This document shows, piece after piece, positions 44,401 to 54,719 of a DNA stretch of 64,000 nucleotides (its first letter is position 1; each line of letters opens with the position of its first letter). The notes under the pieces were generated by a model. The model searched no databases. It was not told the origin of the DNA and saw only the letters and a list, made by a program, of their open reading frames with translations. The DNA is taken from NCBI GenBank assembly GCA_964016985.1, contig OZ024835.1:441501-505500 (forward strand), read 5' to 3'. Source of the DNA: Anodontia alba. Lineage: Eukaryota > Mollusca > Bivalvia > Lucinida > Lucinidae. Both the position numbers and the translations under genes were made by a program.

Positions 44401-44527
44401 CATTGAATTCTCTCATGTGCGACGTCAATTCTTTCAAACAAAAGACCTAAGATACTTATTTGAAAATGTACCTGCTGATAATATACTGTTCTTTTTAAAA
44501 CACATCAACCTTTTTAACAAAGTCTAA
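41405..44527 (+). pseudogene. LINE A ORF2, 3' piece (RT and RNase H)
   Basis: Continues the A reading frame from codon 188 after the B insertion and its target duplication; the longest frame can start inside the duplication. To about 42065 it shows the A-to-G pattern (for example KLNKANWELY is KLNEANWELY, DMIRKISGKS is DMIRGMSGKS). A 3-nt deletion shortens FTSSLLDI to FTSLLDI. After 42070 it is nearly identical to B and G. Catalytic residues of reverse transcriptase (FDLEKAYD, YVDD) and RNase H are intact, but the endonuclease is separated by B. Confidence 0.92.
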
Positions 44528-44692
44528 CTGCTTTAATTTTTAAATTCGTTCTAGTTTTACATTTTATGCATATATGACTTACTTTTATAGCCGTTTCATT
44601 ACAGAACCATGTTAGTTTACCATTTTGACGCAAATGACCCTCATGGGTTGATGCGTCGTTAAACCTGAACTCATCATCATCAACCAGCAGCC

Positions 44693-45401
44693 TTTAAGCT
44701 GATAATATCATTCTGTTACAGTCGAACCTTGTAAAAGTGTCTTACCCAGCACCCCTCTGCCCTTAAATTCTAGCTTAAGCACTGACAGCGGCACTTAACA
44801 TATCCTGTTTATTTAGTCATAATAAGAATATATGAACATGTACATAATGGGATTCTTATTTTTTCTCAGATTAGGGACAAGCATTTTTCAAAATCAGTGA
44901 GAACCCAACAACAATGATATTGCTATTGACAACAGGGACCAGTTTTCAAAGCTAAGGATGTTGTTAGTTAACCAGATGTTAAAATTTGTATCATGTAATA
45001 CGCTAGTACACTGACATTTTTTGCCAAAAAAAAATATGAGAAGCTTTTGCACTGCAAAATCTACTCACATTTTTCAGCAAAATAAAATTCAGTATATTTG
45101 ATATTAACTCCACTAAAACCATTAACAAAATGACCCTTAACAAGTTCGTTAAGCTAACGATGCTTTGTACAACTGGTCCTAGGTTGTCAGTAACCACTTA
45201 CCACTTTTTAACTGTATATCGTCAGCTAGGAAAGAAATGAAGAAAATTATTCTTGCTGTTTTACTTCCACTTTAAAACCAGAATAAAATTTGAGGAAATA
45301 TACATTTTTTTCTGTTGCCTCTATTAAAAAACAAATTTTGGGTATTGTTAGGCGGTTCTAACACACAGTCAAAATGTACGTTTGGAGCATATATAAGAAC
45401 A
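44693..45401. other. Gene-free AT-rich stretch
   Basis: Unique-looking sequence between LINE A and the long dispersed repeat. No gene or RNA recognised. A GGCGGTTCTAAC word at 45352-45363 recurs at 48239-48250. Confidence 0.5.
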
Positions 45402-47174
45402 AGAGGCCCACGGGCCACGGTTCGCTCACCTGAGTGACATAGCCACTGCAGACATGCAGATGTTATGCAACATTTTTCCAATCCTATCATCGCAACTAAT
45501 GAAAATATCATTTGAGCAGTTCTTAGTTTTGAAGAAGAATATATGGGCCTGACAATCAATGGACCATGATCATTTGAATAAACTATCAATCACATTTCAA
45601 CAGAAGGATCAATGTGAAATTTGGTGGAAATCGGCTAAGAAGAATCATGATTTTATACATGTAAACAGCAGTGGCGGGGAAATATTATAAATATAAATCA
45701 GATGACGGCCATCTTAGATTTCCAATCAGAACAATTTTGACTACTGTTGATGTACAAGTCACTTTGATACTTTCGATATAAATGTATATGGTCCATACAA
45801 ATGGGTAAGCAAATTTGACCTTGAAGGTAAAAAGGTCAAATGTCAACATAGAACCATCATTTTAGCAATTTCGGTAGATCTCCTGTCCCCCATAATTTGT
45901 GCAAAGATTAGGACCCAGGGCTTATTTGGTTATGGAGAAGAAGATTTTTAAAGGTTTTTACCATATATGGGCATGGCAGCCATTTTGATCAATAGACCAT
46001 ACCCATTTTAGCAATCTTTCATTCTCCTGCCCACGGAGGCTCCGCATGAAATTTGAGCAACACTGGCCCGGAGGCTTCAGAGGAAAAGCCATTTGAAATT
46101 AACATTTTTTCCATACAAATGTATGGGGCCCATACAAATGCATACATAAGCAAACTTGACCTCGCCGTAAAAAAGGTTAAATATCAATATATGACAATTA
46201 TTTTAACAACTTTGGTAGACCGCCCGTTCCAGATGATATATGCAAAGATTCAGCCACAAGCCAACCTCGGTTTTGGAGAATAAGATTTTTAAATGTTTTT
46301 TCCCCATACAAATGCATAAGGAAGCAAACTTGACCTTGCCGTAAAAAGATCAAATGTCAATGTGTGACCATTATTTTAGCAACTTTGGTAGACCCCCTGT
46401 CCCCGATGATTTATGCAAACATTCAGCCCCAAAGCATCCTCGGTTCTAGAGAAGAAGATTTTTAAAGGTTTTTACCATATATGGGCATGGCGGCCATGGT
46501 CAACGAACCGTGACCATTTTAGCAATCTTTTGTTCCCCCTATCTAAGGAGGCTCCATATGAAATTTGAGCAAAATTGGCCCAGAGGCTCCAGAGGAGAAG
46601 TTGTTTGAAATTCTGAACATTTTTCCCATACAAATGCATAAGGAAGCAAAATTGACCTTACCGTAAAAAAGTCAAATGTCAATGTACGACCATTATTTTA
46701 GCAATTTTGGTAGCCCTCCTGTTCCTGAAGATATATGCATAGATTCAGCCATAAGGCATGCTCAGTTTTGGAGTAGAAGATTTTTGAAGTTTTTTTTTCC
46801 CATACAAATGCATAGGGAAGCAAACTTGACCTTGCCGTAAAAAGGTCAGTCAACGTACAACAATTCTTTTAGCAATTTTGGTAGACCTCCCGTCCCCAAT
46901 GATTCCTGCAAAGGTTCAGCCCCAAGGCATTCTCGGTTCTGGAGGAGAAGATTTTTAAAGGTTTTTACCATATATGGGCGTGGCGGCCATCTTGGTCAAC
47001 GGACCGCGACCATTTTAGCATTTTTTCGTTCCCCCACCCTAAGGAGGCTCCATATGAAATTTGAGCAAAATTGGCTCAGCGGCTTCAGAGGATAAGTCGT
47101 TTGAAAATGTTAACGGACGACAGACGAAAAGTGATCACAATAGCTCATCCTGAGCAGAGCTCAGGTGAGCTAAA
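45402..47174 (+). repeat. Dispersed long repeat, copy 2 (complete)
   Basis: Runs from AAGAGGCCCACGGGCCACGG at 45402 to CAGAGCTCAGGTGAGCTAA at 47174, inverted relative to copy 1 at 1-1268. Internal units of ~160 bp carry CCATACAAATGCATAAGGAA and CTTGCCGTAAAAAGGTCAAA. Near both ends sits an 11-bp inverted repeat, GCTCACCTGAG (left) and CTCAGGTGAGC (right). This suggests a mobile element with short inverted ends and an internal tandem array, but without coding capacity. The small ORFs in it are not conserved. Confidence 0.8.
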
Positions 47175-48429
47175 AAATACACCGAACCCCTTTATAACAC
47201 TATAGTTTGGATCCAAAGAAAAATCAATCTTAGCTAAACAACCATATTATATCCAAACAAAAATGTATAGGCTGTGTAGAAATGACCATTCATGGTAATT
47301 TTTCTGTAGTCTATATATTTTTGGGATCCATCCACCAACAGTGTTATATCCAAAACTGTCTTAAAATGGTTAGTGTTATAGTCCAGTTAATCTGTACTTA
47401 TACCTACAACTAATTGCAAAAGAATTGTTTTCAGCGAAAGTATACACCTTTTAAGTTTCTAAAAGATTTGTAAAAAATCTGGAAAAATATACTTTGTCTA
47501 AATGCCTAATTAGCCTTGCTAATTAGAAGTAATATCCCAGTGTATCAGGTGGTCCAAATGGCTCACCATATATCAATTTACTTCCAGAAAAAGCATCTAC
47601 CTGGGCTTGAGTCACTGATCTGAAAGTTCTGACTGTTGTTTATTTTTATTTTGTTTTCTTTGTTATATCATGAAAAATGGAATGAACCAATACACAAGGT
47701 AAGATTTTATAAATTTATGTTTTGTTTAGAAACATTCTTAACTTACAACTATAGTTCTTAATGGATATTTTATGTGTTTCTGCAGAGTTCAAAAGTGTAA
47801 ACAAAGCATCTGAGTCATTCTGATGTAATTATAGAATCAGGCTAATAAAAGCAATTATCTGCATCTATAAAGGTTATTTTCAAGATAAATACACCTCTAT
47901 CAATAAATTATGTAACCACATGAACTTTCTCCTAACTATCTACCAATTAATATATGAAACTAGAAAAAATGGTAATTCCTTTGTTAAGGGAGTTTCTGGC
48001 AGAATTTTAAAAGTATGGAAGCACAGAAGTGCCATCACAACCAATTATAAGTGGCTAAATCTGTATCTTGCGAAAATTACAGTCTAGGACCTGTAAACCA
48101 TCACGCTAACAAGTCTGTGTAATGAACACCCATTTAAACCCCACTTTATAGAGAGAAAACGGATTCACAGGGGTATAAATTATTATTCTTGTTTCTTCCT
48201 AAAATAGATTGTCGATACTAGTTAGAACCGTTCCAGTGAGGCGGTTCTAACAAGCACCGACCATCTATATTTGGATAAGAAAAAAGAAATATATGCAAAT
48301 TTTCATCATAAAATATAAATATTGGAGATATGAAACAAAGCACTTTGTCACACAGGCGTGCTATCATAATGCATCTCCTCCTCCTCCTTCTTCTTCTTCT
48401 TTTAAGAAACTAATAGATGAAAAAGAAAA
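47175..48429. other. Gene-free AT-rich stretch
   Basis: No supported gene. A perfect 10-bp hairpin GTTAGAACCG / CGGTTCTAAC lies at about 48220-48250, and a CTC/CTT-rich tract lies at 48376-48403, just before the decayed gene. Confidence 0.5.
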
Positions 48430-49119
48430 ATGGACAGCTCAGAGACGATATGTGCAATTTGCCGAGAAATCATCATTGATGGGGCTGAAAAGGCCAGGCT
48501 GACACAAAAAGGTTGTGTTGGCATACAGAGTGCTAGTAAAAGTCGAGGTGATTCGTTGGCTGTAGTTCCGGGACAGACTGTTCACACAGAGTGCAAGCGT
48601 GCATACTGCAACAAAAATGTGATTGCGCGTGATGCAAAGAAACATTTGACCATTGCAGCCCTAAACACCCCACCATCTTTGAGATCAAAAACAGAAAGGT
48701 TCAGTTTTCAAAACCACTGCCTCTTCTGTGGCCAGTCAGTGAAGATAAATGGCCAGAAGCGAGGGTATGATGTTTGGCCCGTAAGAACTCGAGACGCACA
48801 AAATGAAATCCTGACTATATGCGACAGCCGTGGAGACGAATAGGCAGATGTTATAAGAGGGCGATTGGAGTATGTTGCAGGAGACCTCCATGCTGCAGAT
48901 GCAGTTTAACATCAGACCTGTAATGTAAATTTCCGGACTGGTAAACAGATCCCAAAAGCATTTTGACGGGGTTCCAGCAGCAAACAACAGCGGGGAAGGC
49001 CAGTAGATGATGATCTCAAAGCGGCGTGTTTGGATGTTGTCACCTATTTAGAAGATAATGATAACGAGCAAATTACTATTACCGATCTTGTGAATAAAAT
49101 GCATGACATTTTTGGTGAT
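48430..49119 (+). pseudogene. Decayed large uncharacterised protein, N-terminal part
   Basis: ATG at 48430 opens MDSSETICAICREIIIDG with Cys pairs: CAIC, then HTECKRAYCNK and FQNHCLFCGQ, a likely zinc-binding N-terminus. In-frame stops at TAG 48841, TAA 48907 and TGA 48964 break it, but homology-like sequence continues through NFRTGKQIPKAF and GRPVDDDLKAACLDVV to HDIFGD at 49119, where LINE E is inserted. It belongs to a large protein family seen repeatedly in invertebrate genomes with no assigned function (from memory). It is intronless over the visible length, so a retrocopy or transposon-borne gene is possible. Confidence 0.7.
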
Positions 49120-49312
49120 GATGATGATGATGAGTTTAGGTTTAACGACGCATCAACCCATGAGAGTCATTTGCGTCAAAATGGTAAACTAACATGGTTC
49201 TGTAATGAAACGGCTATAAAGGTAAGTTATATATGCATAAAATGTAAAACTAGAACGAATTTAAAAATTAAAGCAGTTAGACTTTGTTAAAAAGGTTGAT
49301 GTGTTTTAAAAA
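49120..49312 (-). mobile_element. Second LINE 3' end attached to LINE E
   Basis: The minus strand reads the ORF2 end (HINLFNKV stop), the 3' UTR and an (ATC)n tail. The diagnostic GCTATAAAGGTAAGTTATA matches A, B and G, whereas the adjoining LINE E has ATTATAATGATAAGTCATA like D and H. So two subfamilies are joined at 49312/49313. Confidence 0.85.
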
Positions 49313-49469
49313 GATGATGATGATGAGTTCAGGTTTAACGACGCATCAACCCATGAGGGTCATTTGCGTCAAAATGGTGAACTAACATGGTTCTGTAATG
49401 AAACGATTATAATGATAAGTCATAAATGCATAAAATGTAAAACTAGAACGAATTTAAAAATTAAAGCAG

Positions 49470-52400
49470 TTATACTTTGTTAAAAAGATTGATGTGTTTT
49501 AAAAACATAAGTATCTTATCAGTTGGTACATTTTCAAATAAGTATCTCAGGTCATTTGTTTGGAAGAATTGACGTCGTATATAAGAGAATTCAATGCAAT
49601 TGATTAGAAAGTGTTTTACTGTAAAAGGTTCATTACAGCTGATACAAAATGGCTGATCTTCTCGTTTGATTAGATAAGAATGTGTGAGTCTAGTATGACC
49701 TATACGTAGACGAATAAGAACTACTTCTTCTCGCCTTAATGACCGATAAATGTTCTTTTTACCAAGAGCCGGTTTAATTTCATGTAGTTTATTGAATGTC
49801 GCTCTGTCCCATGACAGCTGCCATTTGGATAAGATGTACCTGTTGATAAAAGGTTTAAAATCTGTACATGGAAGTTTAAAATTCGAAATTTCTAGATCGA
49901 GTGATGCGTTTGCTTTTACGTCGGCAGCCTCGTTACCTTTTATGCCAACATGGCCGGGGAGCCAACAGAACAAAATTTCCTTAGTTTTCGACAGCTCGTG
50001 ATGTTTTTTTATCACGTTCTGGATTTTGGGATTTTTTGAAGATGTATGATTTAGAGATTTCAAAACAGAAAGGGAGTCAGAGAAAATAACGAATTTGTTC
50101 TCTAAAGAGTTATTCATAACGTAATCCAAAGCCATATCAATAGCCTTGGATTCAGCAGTGAAAATAGATGAGCCATCAGGAAGACGGATCTTTTCATGGT
50201 GGCTGCCCGATATATACGCACAGCCAACCTTATCTTCAACTTTTGAGCCATCAGTGTAGATGTGTTGATAATCTGAAAGTCGCGACTGTAATTCTTGGAA
50301 GTTTTGTTTCATGAGATGTGAATCAGAAAGTGACTTTTTGCTGTTGTGTAAATCGAAAAGAATATTTGGTTTAGTAATGCACCAGGAAGGAATATTAGAA
50401 AAAGAGTGTTTTTGAATGTTTTTAATGTTAATATTAGAAGATTCTAAAAGTGGTGCTATACGAAGGCCGAAGGATTTAATAGCGTTAGGTTTTCTTTCAT
50501 AATATTCCTGAAATTCTGGTGGAAATGTGACTTCAAAAGCAGGGTTAGAAGGGTTAGCAGCAAGTCTGATGGCATACTGAAGAGACAATTTTTCTCTGCG
50601 TAGCCATAACGATGGCTCATCTGCTTCCACGTTAAGACTCGATACTGGAGATGTACGAAAAGCTCCCAATGCCAAACGAAGTCCTTGATTATGTACAGTG
50701 TCTAACATCTGTAGGTAAGATTTTCTAGCAGATCCATAAACGATGGACCCATAATCAAGTTTTGATCGAATTAAAGAACGATACAGGTGAAGAAGAGTTG
50801 TTCTGTCCGCTCCCCAACTTGTGTGAGATAAAACTTTTAAAAGGTTTAATGCTTTTAAACATTTCGCTTTCAAGTATTTTATATGGGGTATGAAGGAGAG
50901 TTTTTTATCAAATATAACCCCAAGAAATTTTGATTCAGCAACAACTGGTATTTGAGATCCATATATGTAGAGCGCTGGATCGTTGTGTATTTTCCGTTGT
51001 TTACAGAAATGAACGCACTGAGTTTTCGATTTGGAAAATTTAAAGCCATTTCTAGTTGCCCAGTCTTCAATTCTATTTAGACATTGCTGCAGATGTCTTT
51101 CTATTGTGCGCATATTTTTCGAGCGAAAACAAATACAAAAATCATCAACGTACAAAGAATCATCTGTTTTGTAATCCAGACAGTTTATAATATCGTTTAA
51201 TTTCACGTTGAATAACGTGGTTGAAAGTATGGCTCCTTGAGGAACGCCCTGTTCTTGATCATAGAGATCAGACAGGGTCGATCCTACACGCACTTGTATT
51301 GTACGATCTTCAAGAAAACTTTTAATAAAGTTTGGTAGTCTTCCTTTCATACCAAAGTTATGTAGGTCTTTTAAAATTCCATATCGCCAAGTGGTATCAT
51401 AGGCTTTTTCCAAATCGAAAAATACAGCGACTACATGTTCTCGTTTGATAAAAGAATCACGGATAAAAGTTTCTAGTCTAACTAAATTATCATTGGTACT
51501 ACGTTCAGCTCGGAATCCCGACTGAAGTTTTGTTATAAGATTGTTAAATTCTAAGTACCAAACAAGTCGTTTGTTTATCATTCTCTCTAGTGTTTTGCAA
51601 AGGCAACTTGTTAGCGCTATTGGTCTGTAGTTTGTTGGTTCTGCATGATCTTTCCCTGGTTTGGGAATAGGTATAATTGTGGCCAAACGCCAGCTTTCTG
51701 GAAAAACTCCTGTTGTCCATATACCGTTGAAAATATGTAAAAGTGTGTCAAGGGCGGTTTCGGGAAGGTGTTTAAGCATCTGGTAATGGATGTCATCAGG
51801 ACCTGTAGCTGTATCTTTTGATACTGCGATAGCATCTTTAAGTTCTGTAATGTTAAACAGGCTGTTATATTCTTCAGTATTTGAAGAGGTGAAATTAAGT
51901 TTGATTTTTTCTTCTTGTTTTTTGATGTTTTGAAACTTCTCTGAATAATTCCGAGATGAAGAACTATCCAAAAAAGTTTCGCCAAGTGTGTTTGCTATCT
52001 CTTCCTTTGATATGGCCTTTGTTCCACGTTTTGTATTTAAGTGGGTGAAACTGGGTGATTTTGATTTACCAGATATTTTTCGTATCCTGTCCCAAACCTT
52101 TTTAATTGGAGTTTTATAATTTAAATTCGAAACGTAAGATTTCCATGATTTGCGTTTGGAGGCTTTTATTGTTCGACGAGCCTTTGCTCTGAAATTCTTT
52201 ACTTTATTCAGGTTCTCCTTTGTTGGATATCTGCAGAACTTTGATAATGCTTGCTTGCGCTGTTTTATTGCATCTTTGCATTCATCATTGTACCATGGCT
52301 TGCTTTTCTTTGGATTTGTCGAGGTTTTCGGTATACTTTTGTTAGAGATTTCGAGAAGAGAAGAAGTAAAATCATCTAGAGGGTCCAAGGAATTGCTAAA

Positions 52401-53156
52401 TTTATCTATTTTGAGACTTTCTTCACATAGTGAGTGATACAATTCCCAGTTTGCTTTATTTAGTTTCCACTTTGCGTTGTGATCGGTCGTGGAATTATTT
52501 ACGCTTTCGATAATAACAGGGAAGTGGTCACTTCCATGTTGATCTTCATTGACCGTCCAATCGAAATCCAGCAGTAGAGATGGATGACATAGGGAAAGAT
52601 CTAAAGAAGAAAAATTTCCAGTTGCAGGATGGAGATAGGTGTGAGATTTGTCATTCATAAGACAAAGATCGTTTTTGGTTATAAAGTCTTCAATAATATT
52701 ACCTTTAGGGTTGTTATCTTTACATCCCCAAAGGATATTGTGACCATTGAAGTCACCAACTAGTATATAGGGTGAAGGGAGTTGTTTGAGTAAAGTGTCT
52801 AAATGTTCGGTCTCTAAATGAAAATTTGGAGGTATATACACAGAACAAATAGTAATTTCTTTATCTAAAGTGACAGAAACCGCAACGGCTTGAAGATTGG
52901 TAACAATTTTAATTTCTCGCTGGGGACATGAAGAGTGAACTAAGATTGAGCTTCCACCGGACGGCCTCTGGCCTTCTGAATATATATAATTGTATGTAAT
53001 GAAATCTCTGATATTTAATTGATCATCAGTTTTTAAAAAAGTTTCTTGCAAACAAAAAACTGATGGACTCAATAAAGATAAAAGTAATAAGATCTCGTTA
53101 TAGTTTGACTTTAGACCTCGACAGTTCCACTGTATTATTTTGTGATTTGAATTCAT
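49470..53156 (-). CDS. LINE E ORF2: endonuclease-RT-RNase H polyprotein
   Basis: Complete 1228-residue frame, same length and domain order as B. Endonuclease motifs WNCRG, QET, GDFNGHN and SDHFP, reverse transcriptase FFDLEKAYD and YVDD, RNase H TDGS, AESKAI, SDSLS and NEAAD, and the terminal CCHC are all present. Scattered substitutions (KTDDSLYVDD, LPGHVG for LPSHVG, FLINCIEF) fall next to but not on the key residues. The copy lacks a 5' UTR and a usable ORF1, so it would need transcription from outside and ORF1 in trans. Confidence 0.93.
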   Translation of the reverse strand: MNSNHKIIQWNCRGLKSNYNEILLLLSLLSPSVFCLQETFLKTDDQLNIRDFITYNYIYSEGQRPSGGSSILVHSSCPQREIKIVTNLQAVAVSVTLDKEITICSVYIPPNFHLETEHLDTLLKQLPSPYILVGDFNGHNILWGCKDNNPKGNIIEDFITKNDLCLMNDKSHTYLHPATGNFSSLDLSLCHPSLLLDFDWTVNEDQHGSDHFPVIIESVNNSTTDHNAKWKLNKANWELYHSLCEESLKIDKFSNSLDPLDDFTSSLLEISNKSIPKTSTNPKKSKPWYNDECKDAIKQRKQALSKFCRYPTKENLNKVKNFRAKARRTIKASKRKSWKSYVSNLNYKTPIKKVWDRIRKISGKSKSPSFTHLNTKRGTKAISKEEIANTLGETFLDSSSSRNYSEKFQNIKKQEEKIKLNFTSSNTEEYNSLFNITELKDAIAVSKDTATGPDDIHYQMLKHLPETALDTLLHIFNGIWTTGVFPESWRLATIIPIPKPGKDHAEPTNYRPIALTSCLCKTLERMINKRLVWYLEFNNLITKLQSGFRAERSTNDNLVRLETFIRDSFIKREHVVAVFFDLEKAYDTTWRYGILKDLHNFGMKGRLPNFIKSFLEDRTIQVRVGSTLSDLYDQEQGVPQGAILSTTLFNVKLNDIINCLDYKTDDSLYVDDFCICFRSKNMRTIERHLQQCLNRIEDWATRNGFKFSKSKTQCVHFCKQRKIHNDPALYIYGSQIPVVAESKFLGVIFDKKLSFIPHIKYLKAKCLKALNLLKVLSHTSWGADRTTLLHLYRSLIRSKLDYGSIVYGSARKSYLQMLDTVHNQGLRLALGAFRTSPVSSLNVEADEPSLWLRREKLSLQYAIRLAANPSNPAFEVTFPPEFQEYYERKPNAIKSFGLRIAPLLESSNINIKNIQKHSFSNIPSWCITKPNILFDLHNSKKSLSDSHLMKQNFQELQSRLSDYQHIYTDGSKVEDKVGCAYISGSHHEKIRLPDGSSIFTAESKAIDMALDYVMNNSLENKFVIFSDSLSVLKSLNHTSSKNPKIQNVIKKHHELSKTKEILFCWLPGHVGIKGNEAADVKANASLDLEISNFKLPCTDFKPFINRYILSKWQLSWDRATFNKLHEIKPALGKKNIYRSLRREEVVLIRLRIGHTRLTHSYLIKREDQPFCISCNEPFTVKHFLINCIEFSYIRRQFFQTNDLRYLFENVPTDKILMFLKHINLFNKV

Positions 53157-53189
53157 TTTAGAGTTGTTAAATTTTAGTTAGACTAGCAA

Positions 53190-53703
53190 CTAAGGATATG
53201 TTATTGGTGATTTTGATCTATTATTACTATTGTTGACCTGTGAATGTTCTGATGATCTCGATCTATTTCTGTTAGTTCGTGGGCGATCTGGAGCTTCTCC
53301 TAACTCCATATCATCGCTACTGTCACTCAAAGATCCGAATCTGTTACGTTGTTGAATAACATTATTTGAACCTTTTCGTTCTCTGTTTGATGTGCTTGGT
53401 CTTTGTGTTCCTTGACTAGATTTTGATTTTGTTTCTATCGTAGGTGGAGATGATTGACTTCTTGCTTGTCTTTCTTTCTGTTGTTGTTTCTTCCAATCTT
53501 TTCTTATCCTCTCCATGGTGGCTTTTTTCAGGCCACCCTCTCCTTGTTTCTCCTCAATAGGTGTCTTTGTTTGATTTTTGTTTGTGGTGTTTGTTTGACC
53601 TTTTTGTTTCTGCAGATCTTCTGTTTTGCTGTTTGTGTTTGTGTATTTGATTGTACTGTAGAGTCGAGAATAGTGATCGGATCGGTTTGAGTGGCAGTAT
53701 CAA
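53190..53703 (-). pseudogene. LINE E ORF1, C-terminal fragment
   Basis: Begins in the DTATQTDPITILDS linker and ends at the normal TAG at 53190. A 1-nt deletion in the AATACAA run near 53640 shifts the frame before the basic segment. The ATG at 53516 (MERIRKDWKKQQQ) is internal. The gag-like domain and knuckles are absent. Confidence 0.85.
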
Positions 53704-54719
53704 ACATTTGTGGTGATAAATACAGTGTAACATATATGAAAAAGAAACTAGAAGAACATTTTGGCGAATCTTTAATCATCACAGAGATAAATGAAAACAC
53801 AATGTTGTAACATTGCGAAGCACGGCTTCTTCAATTTTGAATGAATTTTATGAGCGTCAAAAGTCTGATGATTCACAAACAGAAAAGTTGGAGTTAATTA
53901 AAGCTGCCGCTAAACTTATCAAGAGTGAGATAAAAGCAATAAGTGCTTCAAAAATGCTGTATCCAACACCTGAAAAAATTTCTTCTGAGTATGCTAATTT
54001 TCAGTATTTGCCAGGAAGTTTGAGAGTTGCTCTTAGAAGTATTTTCAGTGAGAAAAATGCAGAAGTAAAAATTGCATCCATTGGTCAAGCCATTATTCAA
54101 GCGGCCCGACCTAGAATTTTGATTGCTCCTTTACAAATTGGTCTTGGTGTACAACTTCACCATCATTTTGCCTCCAAGTTTTTGATTGACACATTATATA
54201 GCATGGAATTTTGTGTATCCTACCCAGAAATACAGAAATATGAATCAAGTGCAGCAGTCGCCCAAAAAAACTGATATTTCAGAGTTTTATTCTGACCAAT
54301 TCATTCAGTATGTAGACCACAATATCAGGACATTGGATGGCCACAATACTTTCCATTGTATGGGAATGATTGCCTGTGTAACACAAGGAAGCTTTAGTAG
54401 TCAGCCAGTGCCGAGACAGACTGTTTTTACTGAACAACTGTTGTCTGCTGGAAAAATCGATGTTTCATTTTACAAGCCTAGTGAATCAGTAAAACCATAC
54501 ATAGCATTTCCTATCTTGCAGGATTTGCAAACCACAGATCAAAGCTGGAAGCTAAGCTTACTTGCCAAAGTTACTTGGCCAATCCGACTACCAGGGCCAG
54601 AGTGGTCTGGGCTCATGCAGATGGATATCCAGGGCAGTCATCAGTTACATTTTTACCAATGATAGACATGAATCCAAGTGATATGTCTTGTATATTTTCC
54701 ACACTCATTTTCATCTGTG
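53704..54719 (+). pseudogene. Decayed large uncharacterised protein, middle part 1
   Basis: Continues the frame cut by LINE E: DKYSVTYMKKKLEEHFGE at 53713, then a frameshift near 53803. Next comes RSTASSILNEFYERQKS, AAAKLIKSEIKAISASKML and GQAIIQAARPRILIAPLQ (53816-54130). A run of seven A at 54267-54273 shifts the frame again, leading to SEFYSDQFIQYVDHNIRTLDG and HCMGMIACVTQG. Another shift near 54600-54640 precedes FLPMIDMNPSDMSCIFSTL. LINE H interrupts at 54719. The Met-Ile-Asp-Met-Asn-Pro motif is a strong recognition mark of the family. Confidence 0.7.

Larger units (their letters stand above)
32979..44680 (+). mobile_element. LINE A (full length, split by LINE B, partly A-to-G hypermutated)
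   Basis: Starts CCCCTGGGTATTAAAC at 32979 and ends in the (ATC)n tail at 44680. A 12-bp target duplication CAACCAGCAGCC flanks it (32967-32978 and 44681-44692). Its own sequence is 32979-35543 plus 41405-44680, ~5.84 kb. LINE B sits in its ORF2. From about 34159 to 42065 (excluding B) nearly every difference from other copies is A-to-G on the sense strand; before and after, divergence is ordinary. See the separate finding. Confidence 0.97.
49120..53703 (-). mobile_element. LINE E, 5'-truncated, with a double 3' end
   Basis: Flanked by a 14-bp target duplication with one mismatch, ACATTTTTGGTGAT (49106-49119) and ACATTTGTGGTGAT (53704-53717). Inside, 49313-53703 is a LINE from the ORF1 linker to its 3' tail. 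It is followed on the minus strand by 49120-49312, a second 3' end (the last ~10 codons of ORF2 plus 3' UTR and tail) of the other subfamily. One target duplication around both suggests a single chimeric insertion. Confidence 0.9.
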
